A stretch of 64,000 bases of DNA from Hasllibacter sp. MH4015 (lineage in GTDB: Bacteria > Pseudomonadota > Alphaproteobacteria > Rhodobacterales > Rhodobacteraceae), in contig NZ_JAHTBK010000001.1 of the NCBI RefSeq assembly GCF_020177575.1, positions 2,353,875 through 2,417,874 of the forward strand. The letters are read 5' to 3'. The notes beneath the pieces were generated by a model, which worked only from the letters and a program-made list of their open reading frames with translations, did no database searches and was not told where the DNA came from. The position numbers were made by a program, and so were the translations under genes. Of the stretch, positions 37,066-45,416 are shown piece by piece. The number at the start of each line of letters is the position of its first letter. Positions within the stretch are counted from its first letter, which is position 1.

Positions 37066-38616
37066 TCATTCCGGGCAATCCAGCGAGAACCGGTTCGGCA
37101 CCAGCGGTGTGCCGGGCACGTTCTCCGCCGCGGCGCGCACCTCCATCGTGAACGCGCCCTGCCCGCCGTCGGGCAGGATCAGGTCGGTCTCGAACTCGAA
37201 TGCGTGCCGCCCGCCATCCCCCAACGCCGCTTCCAGGTCAGGGCGATACTGGCCCGCATCGACGCTTGCGATCAATGCCCGGCTGTCCCCGTCGAGCGCA
37301 AACACATCCACAATCACCGCGCGGTCCGGCGCGTCCGGGTCCCAGGCCCATCCGGCGATCCAGTCACAATCGGCCCGATCCACGAACCCTTCCTCCGGCG
37401 AGAGGTCCACGGGATGCAGCGCGGCAAGCGCCACCATCCCCTCGTGCACCTGTTCCAGCGTGCCGATCACCCCGAAGGTGCGAAAGTCGTAGCGGCCCGC
37501 CGGTGCCGGCGCCACGCTGAACACGATGTTCCACTTGTTGGTTTCGTCGAAGGGATTGGAGCTTTCGGAATACAGGATCTGGTAAAGCGCCCCGGGCCGC
37601 GCCGTGTAGGCCCCCAGCGCGAATGCGCCATCCTCCGTCGCAAGAATGGCGGGTAGGCCGGAATCGTCCACGAAAGACCACGGCGGGGTCACTTCCATGC
37701 TCTCTGTCACGGGCGTCAGGCTGCCGTCGCGCGGATCGAAGCGGTAGCGCGCGGAGAACGCGCCGGTCAGGTAGGCGGTCGGCACCTCCGCGCGCAGCAG
37801 GTCATGATCCCCGTGCAAGGTGATCGTGGAATCGAACACGATCACGTTCTCGATCCCCCCGTACCCGATCTGGGTCACCTTCTCGAGCATATCGTCCGAG
37901 ACCAGTTCCGTGTTCACCGCCTCCAACGTGCCATTGTCGCAAAAGGCGCTCTGCCCCGGCTGGGTCCAGAAGGCGGGACTGATCCGCGTGCTCAGCCGGT
38001 TCGCGGCGTCCGAGCAAATCTCATGCACGATCGTGGTGGAGGTCTGGGCAAACAGATCGCTGGCCGATCCCGGCTCCGTCGGGTTCAGGCATTCACCGTG
38101 ATCGTCCAGGAACCACGCATAGCTGATCTGCCGCCCATGGTCGTAGATGTTGAGGAATTCCATCCCCTGCCACGTGAGCGATCCGACCGCCCCCCCGAAC
38201 CGGGTCGAGACGCGCAACTCCACCGGGTCGCCATCGACCATGCCGGTGATGACACGCGCATAGCCATCGGGGGGATCGGTGACACAGCCCAATGCGTCGG
38301 GGCCATCGGTCAGCGCCGGGTCCAGCGGCTGACCCGCGCCCCGCTGCGCCGCGGTCAGGCCCACGCACCAATCGCCCGTCGTGGCACTTGACAGGCGCGG
38401 CAGATCCAGACGCCAATCCACCGCGAAACTGTGGGCCATGTCGCGGGTCCGCTGGCCCAGGATGCCATCGATGGGTCCGGGATCGTAGCCATGGAGGGCG
38501 AGGATGCTTTGCACGCAGATCTCGTCGCTCGGATACGTCTCCTGCGCGGCGGCGGGGCCAGTGATCCCAATCAGGCAGGCAAGGACGATCCAAAAAGCCC
38601 CCCTGCCGCGCATCAC
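37066..38616 (-). CDS. large exported protein: peptidoglycan-binding-like start, unknown core, GWAWDP-type end
   Basis: 516 residues. A signal peptide (cleavage near AAAQ-ETY) is followed by a short peptidoglycan-binding-like motif (ILALHGYDPGPIDGILGQRTRDM). The core (about 95-385) is rich in beta-type sequence with paired cysteines (CDNGTLEAVN, HEICSDAANR) and fits no family I know. Residues 395-515 form a domain with DRADCDWIAGWAWDPDAPD, then GQYRPDLEAALGDGGRHAFEF, the GWAWDP module found at the ends of diverse exported proteins, some linked to polysaccharides. It may act on or near the cell wall. Single gene. Confidence 0.7.
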   Translation of the reverse strand: MMRGRGAFWIVLACLIGITGPAAAQETYPSDEICVQSILALHGYDPGPIDGILGQRTRDMAHSFAVDWRLDLPRLSSATTGDWCVGLTAAQRGAGQPLDPALTDGPDALGCVTDPPDGYARVITGMVDGDPVELRVSTRFGGAVGSLTWQGMEFLNIYDHGRQISYAWFLDDHGECLNPTEPGSASDLFAQTSTTIVHEICSDAANRLSTRISPAFWTQPGQSAFCDNGTLEAVNTELVSDDMLEKVTQIGYGGIENVIVFDSTITLHGDHDLLRAEVPTAYLTGAFSARYRFDPRDGSLTPVTESMEVTPPWSFVDDSGLPAILATEDGAFALGAYTARPGALYQILYSESSNPFDETNKWNIVFSVAPAPAGRYDFRTFGVIGTLEQVHEGMVALAALHPVDLSPEEGFVDRADCDWIAGWAWDPDAPDRAVIVDVFALDGDSRALIASVDAGQYRPDLEAALGDGGRHAFEFETDLILPDGGQGAFTMEVRAAAENVPGTPLVPNRFSLDCPE

Positions 38617-38729
38617 GATGCTCCGGTCGGTGGCACGGCGAGGTACTGGGTGAAGCGCAGGTTAACGGGTCTGCCGTTCGACAATGTTACCAAAGGGTTG
38701 GGTATGCGTATCAACCGTGATCACCCCGC

Positions 38730-39215
38730 TCAACTCCGGCTGTCGGCCTCCAGCCGCAGCTTCATCTCTACCAGCACCTTCTGCAATTCCAGCGTCTCCT
38801 CCAGAAGCCGCCGCGCTTCGTTGACGGAGATCACGCCATCCTCGATCGAGGTGTGATATTCCGCCATCAGGATCGCGAACCGCTGGGACAGGGCGATGAC
38901 ATTGGCGTTCACCGACCCCGAATTGTCCCCCCGCATCGCGTTGCGCTTATCCGACCCGTAAGACATCTGCCCGCCATTCAACTCCGCCAAAGCGGCGGTC
39001 ACATGGGGAAAGGACGACGCCGCCTCCAGTGCCGCCACGGCATCGACGGGCATGAACCGGTCCGTGTGTTCGTCGGCTTCCGAAAAGTATCGCCCCAGCG
39101 TCGCCTTGGACCGGCCCGTCAATTCGCAGGCGGCGGCATAGCCCACATCCTTGATCAACCGCTCGGTATGACGCTTGAGGTAGCCCTTGGCCGTCTCGCC
39201 GCTCGTGTCACTCAT
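38730..39215 (-). CDS. phage-CII-like DNA-binding protein
   Basis: 161 residues from ATG 39215 (MSDTSGETAKG); ATG 39230 lacks a ribosome-binding site. Residues 10-75 contain a helix-turn-helix (DVGYAAACELTGRSKATLGRYF) followed by FMPVDAVAALEAAS and PHVTAALAELNG, the layout of the phage regulatory CII/CP76 family. The C-terminal third is a predicted long helix (VNEARRLLEETLELQKVLVEMK), probably for oligomerisation. No phage genes adjoin. A domesticated regulator of unknown targets is my best reading. Confidence 0.65.
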   Translation of the reverse strand: MSDTSGETAKGYLKRHTERLIKDVGYAAACELTGRSKATLGRYFSEADEHTDRFMPVDAVAALEAASSFPHVTAALAELNGGQMSYGSDKRNAMRGDNSGSVNANVIALSQRFAILMAEYHTSIEDGVISVNEARRLLEETLELQKVLVEMKLRLEADSRS

Positions 39216-39310
39216 CACATCTGTCCCCATTGGTCCGCGATAGCAAACCCGCTTTGCCCCATGCCGTCAACGTCTTGCCAGCGCCGCTGTCATGGGCCAA
39301 ACCAAGGGGC

Positions 39311-39904
39311 ATGGCCAAGCTCTATTTCCACTATTCCACCATGAATGCGGGCAAATCGACCCTGCTGTTGCAAGCCTCCTACAATTACATCGAGCGGGGG
39401 ATGCAGACCTATCTGCTGACCGCGAATTTCGATGACCGTGCGGGCATGGGCAAGATCGGAAGCCGCATCGGGATCGAGGCGGAGGCCGACACCTACACCC
39501 AATCCGATGACCTTTACGGCAAGATCGCCGCCCGGCTGGCGGCGGGGCCCTGCGCCTGCGTGCTGATCGACGAGGCGCAGTGGATGACCCGTGACCAGGT
39601 CTGGCAACTGGCCCGCGCCGTCGATGACCTGAACGTGCCGGTCATGGCCTACGGGCTGCGCGTCGATTTCCGGGGTGAGCTGTTCCCCGGTTCCGCCGCC
39701 CTTCTGGCGCTCGCCGATGAAATGCGCGAGGTCCGCACAATCTGCCATTGCGGCAAGAAGGCCACGATGGTGATCCGCGTCGATGAAAACGGCGATGCGA
39801 TCCGCGAGGGCGCCCAGATCGAGGTGGGCGGCAACGACCGCTATATCAGCCTGTGCCGCAGGCATTTCCGAGAGGAAATGGGCGATATTCCACGCGCCGG
39901 TTGA
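39311..39904 (+). CDS. tdk: thymidine kinase
   Basis: Phosphorylates thymidine to dTMP (salvage). 197 residues. P-loop MNAGKSTLLL, catalytic Glu and Walker B in VLIDEAQWM, the lasso region DFRGELFPGS, and zinc ligands CHCG with a later Cys in SLCRRHF. Divergent from the CII-like gene and followed closely by the DUF533 gene. Confidence 0.95.
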   Translation: MAKLYFHYSTMNAGKSTLLLQASYNYIERGMQTYLLTANFDDRAGMGKIGSRIGIEAEADTYTQSDDLYGKIAARLAAGPCACVLIDEAQWMTRDQVWQLARAVDDLNVPVMAYGLRVDFRGELFPGSAALLALADEMREVRTICHCGKKATMVIRVDENGDAIREGAQIEVGGNDRYISLCRRHFREEMGDIPRAG

Positions 39905-39967
39905 CCGATCGTCGTGAATCGCGTTCGCTGAGAGGATTGTTTTTCTTCCCAATTTTGGAGCAACGCG

Positions 39968-40672
39968 ATGAGTTTTCTGAAGACCCTGGGCCGCATGGCG
40001 CGCGGCATGGCCGAACGGCAGGCGGACCGCGCCGTCCACGGGGACCGGCGCCGATCGCTGTCGATTGATCTTTTTTCGGGCGAGCGGACGGAAACGGAAC
40101 ACACCGAGGGCGGCATTCTGAATTCACTGCGGTCCCATCAGGCCGATAGGGACGGGGATGGCCGGTTGAGCATGGCGGAGCGTCGGGCCGCACGGGATGC
40201 GCCGCGCGGGATCGGCGACATGATCGCCGATTTGGGTGAAGAGGCGCGGAATTCCGGCGGATTGCGCGCCTTCCTGACCGACAAGATCGAGGATGCCAAG
40301 GACGCGTTCGACGGCATCATGGGAGAGGCCGAGGCCAAGATCGTCCTGCGCGCCATGATCCTTGCGGCCAAGGCCGATGGCCATATCGACGCGGACGAAC
40401 GTGCGGCGATCATGGATCACATGGGTGAGGACGCGACGGAGGACGACCGCGCGTTCCTGACTGCCGAGATCGAAGAGGGGCCGGACCTCGACACGTTCCT
40501 GGAAAGCGTGCCGCCCAATCCGGAACTCCGCCGCCAGATCTTTGCCATGTCGCTGCTTGCCATCGACGTCGACACACCGGAGGAGGAGGCCCATATCCGC
40601 AAACTCGCGCAAGGCTTGGAGTTGAGCGCGACGGACGTGGAAATGGCGCGGTCGCAAATCGACGGGGCGTGA
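39968..40672 (+). CDS. TerB/DUF533-type protein with an EF-hand-like loop
   Basis: 234 residues. The C-terminal 130 residues form the helical TerB/DUF533 domain (KIVLRAMILAAKADGHIDADERAAI; MSLLAIDVDTPEEEAHIRKLA). Before it, near residue 60, lies DRDGDGRLSMAE, an EF-hand-type calcium loop with Asp/Asp/Asp spacing and a Glu at position 12. A basic, Arg-rich N-terminus precedes it. DUF533 proteins are linked to tellurite resistance or the inner membrane, with no defined activity. Whether the loop binds calcium is untested. Confidence 0.82.
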   Translation: MSFLKTLGRMARGMAERQADRAVHGDRRRSLSIDLFSGERTETEHTEGGILNSLRSHQADRDGDGRLSMAERRAARDAPRGIGDMIADLGEEARNSGGLRAFLTDKIEDAKDAFDGIMGEAEAKIVLRAMILAAKADGHIDADERAAIMDHMGEDATEDDRAFLTAEIEEGPDLDTFLESVPPNPELRRQIFAMSLLAIDVDTPEEEAHIRKLAQGLELSATDVEMARSQIDGA

Positions 40673-40750
40673 GTGTCAGGCCGGTGTCGGGCGTGAGGCC
40701 CGCGGCGTCAATGCCGGGTGGCGGTTGGCGCAGTCCGTGGGTTGATTTAC

Positions 40751-40812
40751 GGTTAACGCATATTCGTTTTCCGTTTTTTCTCAGTCTCTTAACCCACATG
40801 TGCACGCGTGCA
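40751..40812 (-). repeat. tripartite intergenic element, copy B
   Basis: On the minus strand: TGCA-N4-TGCA (40812-40801), N7, GTTAAG (4093 to 40788 region, 40793-40788), N31, TTAACC (40756-40751). The palindrome extends to a perfect 14-mer, GTGCACGCGTGCAC (40800-40813). It starts 11 bases after the stop of the hydroxyacid dehydrogenase gene and points the same way. Spacings equal copies A and C. Confidence 0.7.
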
Positions 40813-40823
40813 CGCGACGGCGA

Positions 40824-41774
40824 TCACACCGCGTTCGGCGCGGGTTTGCCCTCGGCCACGGCGATGAGGTTATCCAACGCCATGCGCCCCATATCCTCCC
40901 GCACTTCCAGCGCCGCGGTGCCCAGATGCGGCAGCAGCGTCACGTTTTCCATCGCGCGCAACGCCTCGGGGACCAGGGGCTCGAACTCGTAGACGTCCAG
41001 CCCCGCCCCCGCGATCCGCCCGACGGAGAGGGCGGCGACCAGCGCAGCCTCGTCCACCACGTCCCCGCGCGAGATATTCACGAAGATCGCGTGGCGCTGC
41101 ATCATGGCGAATTGCTCGGATCCGATCAGGTGATGGGTCTCCGCCCCGCCGGGGGTCGCAAGAACGACAATATCGGCCCCCGCCAGCGCGGTTTCCATGG
41201 GAAGCTGTTCGGCGGGAAAATCCACCGCCTTGGCGGAGCGGTTCACATAGACGATGCGGCAGCCAAAGCCGAAATGGCAGCGCCGGGCGATGGCCTGCCC
41301 GATTCGGCCCATGCCGATCACGCAGACCGTCTTGCCCGAGACATGCATCCCCAGCATCTGCACCGGATGCCAGCCGTCCCAGGCGCCCGCGCGCACCATC
41401 CGCTCCCCCTCACCGGCGCGGCGCGCGGTCATCAGGATCAGCGTCATGGCGGTGTCTGCCGTGGCATCCGTCACCGCGCCGGGCGTGTTGGAGACCTCGA
41501 CCCCCGCCTCCCGCGCGGCGGCGGCGTCGATATGGTTGTAGCCGACCCCAAAATTGGCCAGGAGCCCTGTCCGGATCTCTCCGGCCTCCGCGAAGGCATC
41601 GGCGGTGAAGGCATCGCCAAGCGTGGGCAGGATCAGGTCGTATGCGCGCAAGGCGGCCACGCATTCCCGGTGATCCATCGGCTGCGTGGTATCGCGGCAG
41701 GTTACGTCGAAACACGCCTCGGCTGCCTCCATCACGCTGTCGGGCAAGCGGCGGGATACAAGCAGGGTCAGCAC
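40824..41774 (-). CDS. D-isomer-specific 2-hydroxyacid dehydrogenase (glyoxylate reductase type)
   Basis: 316 residues. The NAD(P) fold has VCVIGMGRIGQAIARR, with catalytic Arg in VNISRGDVVDE, a Glu in the following segment and His in TLLPHLGTAA. The substrate side has LANFGVGYNHIDAAAAREAG and NTPGAVTDATAD. Arg in the position after the second beta strand (VYVNRSAK) hints at NADPH. Probably reduces glyoxylate, hydroxypyruvate or a similar 2-ketoacid. Its start lies seven bases inside the end of the csaA-like gene. Confidence 0.9.
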   Translation of the reverse strand: MLTLLVSRRLPDSVMEAAEACFDVTCRDTTQPMDHRECVAALRAYDLILPTLGDAFTADAFAEAGEIRTGLLANFGVGYNHIDAAAAREAGVEVSNTPGAVTDATADTAMTLILMTARRAGEGERMVRAGAWDGWHPVQMLGMHVSGKTVCVIGMGRIGQAIARRCHFGFGCRIVYVNRSAKAVDFPAEQLPMETALAGADIVVLATPGGAETHHLIGSEQFAMMQRHAIFVNISRGDVVDEAALVAALSVGRIAGAGLDVYEFEPLVPEALRAMENVTLLPHLGTAALEVREDMGRMALDNLIAVAEGKPAPNAV

Positions 41775-42109
41775 ATGCGCTCTCCGTTCGGGACCGCGTG
41801 GTCGGGGGAAATCAGCACCACCCCGCCCGACGTGTCATGGAGGCCGAGGACCAGGATTTCCGAGCGCACCGGCCCGATCTGCCGTGGCGGGAAATTCACC
41901 ACGGCCAGGACCTGTTTTCCGATCAGCGTCTCGGGCGTGTAATGGGCGGTGATCTGGGCGGAGGATTTGCGTTCTCCGATCTCCGCCCCGAAATCGACCC
42001 AGAGCTTGATGGCGGGTTTGCGCGCCTCCGGAAACGGCTCGGCGCGGGTCACGGTGCCGACGCGGATGTCGACGTCCATGAATTGATCGAAGGTGATCTC
42101 CGCGCTCAT
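41768..42109 (-). CDS. csaA: tRNA-binding domain protein (CsaA-like)
   Basis: 113 residues consisting of one EMAPII/Arc1p tRNA-binding OB-fold: FDQFMDVDIRVGTVTRAEPF, AQITAHYTPETLIGKQVLAV, NFPPRQIGPVRSEILVLG. CsaA binds tRNA and has chaperone-like activity in homologues. ATG 42109 overlaps the proC stop by four bases (ATGA). Confidence 0.92.
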   Translation of the reverse strand: MSAEITFDQFMDVDIRVGTVTRAEPFPEARKPAIKLWVDFGAEIGERKSSAQITAHYTPETLIGKQVLAVVNFPPRQIGPVRSEILVLGLHDTSGGVVLISPDHAVPNGERMC

Positions 42110-42915
42110 TTGCGCAATTCCCGGCTGCGGGCGGTGGCGGCGGCGACGGTGCGGCGGATCAGGGGCGCAAGGCCGCCCTCGCCCATCAGAACCTCCAGCC
42201 CCGCTTGGGTCGTGCCATTGGGCGACGTCACGTTTATGCGAAGCTGTTCGGGGCTTTCGTCCGATTGTTCGGCCAGCGCGCCCGCGCCCGCGACGGTCGC
42301 CTTGGCCAGTTGCATCGCCATATCCTCCGGCAGGCCCTCGGCCCGGGCGGCGGCGGCAAGCGCGTCGATCATGTAAAAAATATAGGCAGGGCCAGAGCCG
42401 GAGATGCCCGTGACCGCGTCGATCTGCGCCTCGGTGCTGAGGCGCACCACCTGCCCGATCGTGCCGAGCATCGCTTCGGCCAGATCCATATCGGCGGCGG
42501 TCGCATCGGCATTGCCGACAATCGCCGTGATGCCCTTGCCGACGGCAGCGGGCGTGTTCGGCATGGAACGGATAATGCGCGTGCCGGGGCCGAACGCATC
42601 CACGTAGGCGTTGATCGGGGTGCCGGCGGCGACCGACAGGATCAGCGTGCCGCCGCCCCCGAAACCCGCGACACGGGGCAGCGCCTCCTCCATCATCTGG
42701 GGTTTGACGGCGATCATCAGGACGGCGGGATCGGCAGGCAGGTCGCCGTTGATCCGCACGCCGGTGCCTTGCAGCCAGTCCGATGGCTTGGGCTCGATGA
42801 TATGGACCGCGCCCACGTCGAGACCCGTGGCAAGCCAGCCTTCCAGCATGGCCGAGCCCATCTTGCCGCAGCCGAGCATCACCAGCCCGCGCCGGTTCAC
42901 CTCTGACAGATCCAT
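42106..42915 (-). CDS. proC: pyrroline-5-carboxylate reductase
   Basis: Last step of proline synthesis. 269 residues. N-terminal Rossmann motif LVMLGCGKMGSAMLEGWL, then AVKPQMM, RSMPNTPAAVGKG, and the C-terminal signature SGSGPAYIFYMIDALAAAA with VTSPNGTTQAGL. Upstream and coupled to csaA and the dehydrogenase gene in a three-gene run. Confidence 0.95.
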   Translation of the reverse strand: MDLSEVNRRGLVMLGCGKMGSAMLEGWLATGLDVGAVHIIEPKPSDWLQGTGVRINGDLPADPAVLMIAVKPQMMEEALPRVAGFGGGGTLILSVAAGTPINAYVDAFGPGTRIIRSMPNTPAAVGKGITAIVGNADATAADMDLAEAMLGTIGQVVRLSTEAQIDAVTGISGSGPAYIFYMIDALAAAARAEGLPEDMAMQLAKATVAGAGALAEQSDESPEQLRINVTSPNGTTQAGLEVLMGEGGLAPLIRRTVAAATARSRELRK

Positions 42916-42927
42916 GCAACGCCCCCC

Positions 42928-43206
42928 TTACGTCCGTTCTGGACGGGTGAAATACACCAAGAACCCTAACATGCCAGCCCCGAAGCCCCAGAGGAAGAGG
43001 CTTGCCCCCACCGCGATGACCGCCCCCATCATTGGGTTCTCGGACCCCGGCAGAAGTGTCACACCCTCAGGCGGTGTGGAGAGCGTGGCGAGCGCGCCGA
43101 TCACGATCAGGGTCGTGACGACAAGCATCACCAGGTTGAAGAGCACGAAAAGGCCCACGACGATCTTGCCGAACGGCGTGCGGCGGGGCTTCAAGGTGTC
43201 GGTCAT
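42928..43206 (-). CDS. small two-segment membrane protein
   Basis: 92 residues from ATG 43206. Basic N-terminus (TLKPRRTPFGK), membrane segment IVVGLFVLFNLVMLVVTTLIVI, a short loop, and a second segment in AVIAVGASLFLWGFGAGMLGFLVYF. No family recognised. It lies between the YbjN gene and proC on the same strand, 12 bases before proC. Confidence 0.7.
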   Translation of the reverse strand: MTDTLKPRRTPFGKIVVGLFVLFNLVMLVVTTLIVIGALATLSTPPEGVTLLPGSENPMMGAVIAVGASLFLWGFGAGMLGFLVYFTRPERT

Positions 43207-43279
43207 GTCCGGCTCCCACAGGGAAAGGGCCGCGCCTTGCGCGACCCTCCCCGTCTTGCCTGTATGGTATCGGTTCGTG

Positions 43280-43783
43280 TCAGGCCCGGCCAAATGCCTC
43301 GGAGATGGCGACATCCATCGCCTCGGTCGGCGTCCGGTCGGACCAGAGTGTCAGCTGGAAGGCGGGGTAGTAGCGTTCGGCGGCCAGCACGGCGGTTTCC
43401 ACCATGCAGGCGATCTGGTCGGGGGAGGCCAGTTGATCGCCCGCCAGCACGAGGCCGTAGCGGTAGACCATCAGCTTTTGCGCCGCCCAATAGGTGAACG
43501 CGCCCGCCCAACACCGGTCGTTGACGAGGTTCAGGGCCTCGTAGAGTTTCGGCAGTTCCGCCTCGGGCGGGTCCATGTCGAAGGTGCAGATCATCCGCAG
43601 CGTCTCGTCGTAGGACGACCAGGCCAGGGTGACGGAATAGGTGCGCCATTGTCCTTCGATGGCCATGGCGATCTGATCGTCGGCGATGCGGTCGAAATCC
43701 CATTCGTGATGGGCGGCCAGCGTCTCCACGATGTCGATCGGGTGAAGCTCTTCGATATCGGCGTAGTGCTCGGTTTGCGACAT
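43280..43783 (-). CDS. YbjN domain protein
   Basis: 167 residues. The YbjN fold, related to type III secretion chaperones, is shown by IVETLAAHHEWDFDRIADDQ, WRTYSVTLAWSSYDETLRMI and the helical LYEALNLVNDRCWAGAFTYW. In E. coli YbjN affects motility and stress. No signal peptide. Its promoter should lie in the gene-free stretch above 43783, which carries DnaA boxes. Confidence 0.85.
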   Translation of the reverse strand: MSQTEHYADIEELHPIDIVETLAAHHEWDFDRIADDQIAMAIEGQWRTYSVTLAWSSYDETLRMICTFDMDPPEAELPKLYEALNLVNDRCWAGAFTYWAAQKLMVYRYGLVLAGDQLASPDQIACMVETAVLAAERYYPAFQLTLWSDRTPTEAMDVAISEAFGRA

Positions 43784-44139
43784 GGTCCCAGTCCTGGTTG
43801 GCAGCCAGCGGGGCCTTGGTGGTTCAATCCCAAGACTCCCACAAAAGCTGGGTGTCTTTCATAGGGCTGGGCTGCTCGACCTCGATCCCTACGAAATATG
43901 GTGATGCGTTGGGGAGTCGCTGTAAAGAACTATTTTTGTGAAGGAAATGGCGTGACTCCGCAGGTTGGGCGATTACCCACAACATATTGCGGTTGTCCCA
44001 AATCGGCCCACAAGGGGGTGAGTTATCCACAGATGATTGTGGAGAACACTTTTTCCGCGGTGCCTTTTTGGGTCACCAAAATGAAGACGCCGCCTCGTAT
44101 CGGGCGGCGCAATCATTCTTCAATGGACGGCGGGTGACT
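43784..44139. other. 356-base gene-free stretch, AT-richer, with DnaA boxes
   Basis: No gene seen. The middle is AT-richer than its surroundings and holds three DnaA-box-like sites between 43973 and 44046 (listed separately), plus GAGTC and GACTC sites (GANTC, the CcrM methylation motif) near 43915-43957. It lies between the YbjN gene start and the ubiK stop. The usual origin neighbours (hemE, parAB, dnaA) are not here. Confidence 0.55.
43973..44046. promoter_or_regulatory. cluster of three DnaA-box-like sites
   Basis: TTACCCACA at 43973-43981 (one mismatch), TTATCCACA at 44023-44031 (perfect consensus), and TTCTCCACA on the minus strand at 44046-44038 (one mismatch). The last two face each other seven bases apart. 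The cluster could titrate or reload DnaA, or control the YbjN gene. Confidence 0.5.
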
Positions 44140-44385
44140 TCAGCCCTTGCCCGCTTCCAAGGCGGCGATGCGCGCCTTGAGCGCTTCGTTTTCTTCGCGC
44201 GCCTTCTGGGCCATCGTGCGCACCGCGTCGAATTCCTCGCGCGTGACGAGGTTCCGGTTGGCGAGCCATCGGTCCATCATGGAGTTCATCGCCGTCTCGG
44301 CCTCATCCTTGGCGCCCTGGGCGACACCCATGGCATTGGTCATCAGCTGGCTCAGATCGTCCATTACCTTGTTGCGGGTCTGCAT
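44140..44385 (-). CDS. ubiK: ubiquinone biosynthesis accessory factor UbiK-like (BMFP/YqiC)
   Basis: 81 residues. A helical N-terminal part (DDLSQLMTNAMGVAQGAKDE) and a C-terminal coiled coil (EFDAVRTMAQKAREENEALKARIAAL). UbiK helps aerobic ubiquinone synthesis and fuses membranes in vitro. ATG 44385 sits eight bases behind AGGAG; an upstream GTG at 44394 overlaps that site. Divergent from lgt, the order I know for this group. Confidence 0.87.
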   Translation of the reverse strand: MQTRNKVMDDLSQLMTNAMGVAQGAKDEAETAMNSMMDRWLANRNLVTREEFDAVRTMAQKAREENEALKARIAALEAGKG

Positions 44386-44501
44386 CCGGGGCACTCCTGT
44401 TCTAATACCGATCAGATATGGGCACGGGCGCGCGGAGGATCAAGGTTGACTTCGCCGCACCCGCCCCCCACCCAAGGGGGAAAATGTGACCGCGAGGCCC
44501 C

Positions 44502-45416
44502 ATGATCGCCGCCATTCCCTTTCCGCCGCTGAGCCCCGAGTTGTTCACGATCGAGCTTGGCAGCTTTTCCTTCGCGCTGCGCTGGTATGCGCTGGCCTAC
44601 CTGTTCGGCCTGGGCCTGGGCTGGTGGGTGATCTGGAAAGCGGTCGCCCGCCCCGAATTGTGGCCCGCCAACACGCCCCCCATGGCCCCGGAAAGGGTGG
44701 AGGGGTTGCTGACCGCCGTGGTGCTTGGTGTCATCCTGGGGGGACGGATCGGTTACGTCCTGTTCTACCAACCGGGCGCCTATGCGAGTGATCCGCTGGC
44801 GATCCTGCGCATCTGGGAGGGGGGCATGTCGTTCCATGGCGGATTGGCCGGTGTCATCGTCGCGGCCCTCATCTTCTGTCGGATCGCCAAGGCCCCGCCG
44901 CTTCAGGTCGCCGACGCCATGTCGATGGTGATCGGAATCGGGTTGTTCCTGGGCCGCGTGGCCAATTTCATCAACGCCGAATTGTGGGGCCGCCCGTCCG
45001 ACGTGCCGTGGGCCGTGATCTTCCCCGGCGCGCAGGCGCAGGATTGCCCGGGACCCGAGGGGATCGTGGACTACCTCGGCGCGACGGTCTGCGCGCGCCA
45101 TCCCAGCCAGTTGTACGAGGCGCTGCTGGAGGGGTTGTTCATGGGCACGCTCCTGCTGTGGCTGGCGTGGCGCAGGGGGTGGCTGAAGCGACCCGGCGCG
45201 CTGACAGGCATGTTCTTCCTGATCTACGGCGCGTCGCGGTTCGCGGTGGAATTCGTACGCCAGCCCGATCCGCAATTCATCGGCCCCGACAATCCGATCG
45301 GTTTTGCCTGGGCGTTGAGCCCGAGTGTTGGGCTGACGATGGGGCAGATCCTGACAATCCCGATGATCCTGGCCGGTCTGTGGCTGATCGCGCGGAGCCG
45401 GGCCCGTGTCGCTTAA
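44502..45416 (+). CDS. lgt: prolipoprotein diacylglyceryl transferase
   Basis: Transfers diacylglycerol from phosphatidylglycerol to the lipobox cysteine of prolipoproteins; inner membrane. 304 residues with seven membrane segments. Motifs: [20 protein letters not shown] with the essential His, and the signature [15 protein letters not shown]. It overlaps midA by 11 bases. Substrates in this window include the lipoproteins at 1109, 23559 and 59472. Confidence 0.96.
   Translation: MIAAIPFPPLSPELFTIELGSFSFALRWYALAYLFGLGLGWWVIWKAVARPELWPANTPPMAPERVEGLLTAVVLGVILGGRIGYVLFYQPGAYASDPLAILRIWEGGMSFHGGLAGVIVAALIFCRIAKAPPLQVADAMSMVIGIGLFLGRVANFINAELWGRPSDVPWAVIFPGAQAQDCPGPEGIVDYLGATVCARHPSQLYEALLEGLFMGTLLLWLAWRRGWLKRPGALTGMFFLIYGASRFAVEFVRQPDPQFIGPDNPIGFAWALSPSVGLTMGQILTIPMILAGLWLIARSRARVA

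Noticed and set aside
43784-44139. Chromosome replication origin
   Set aside because: DnaA boxes are present but too few, and the usual origin neighbours are missing; kept only as a DnaA-box cluster.
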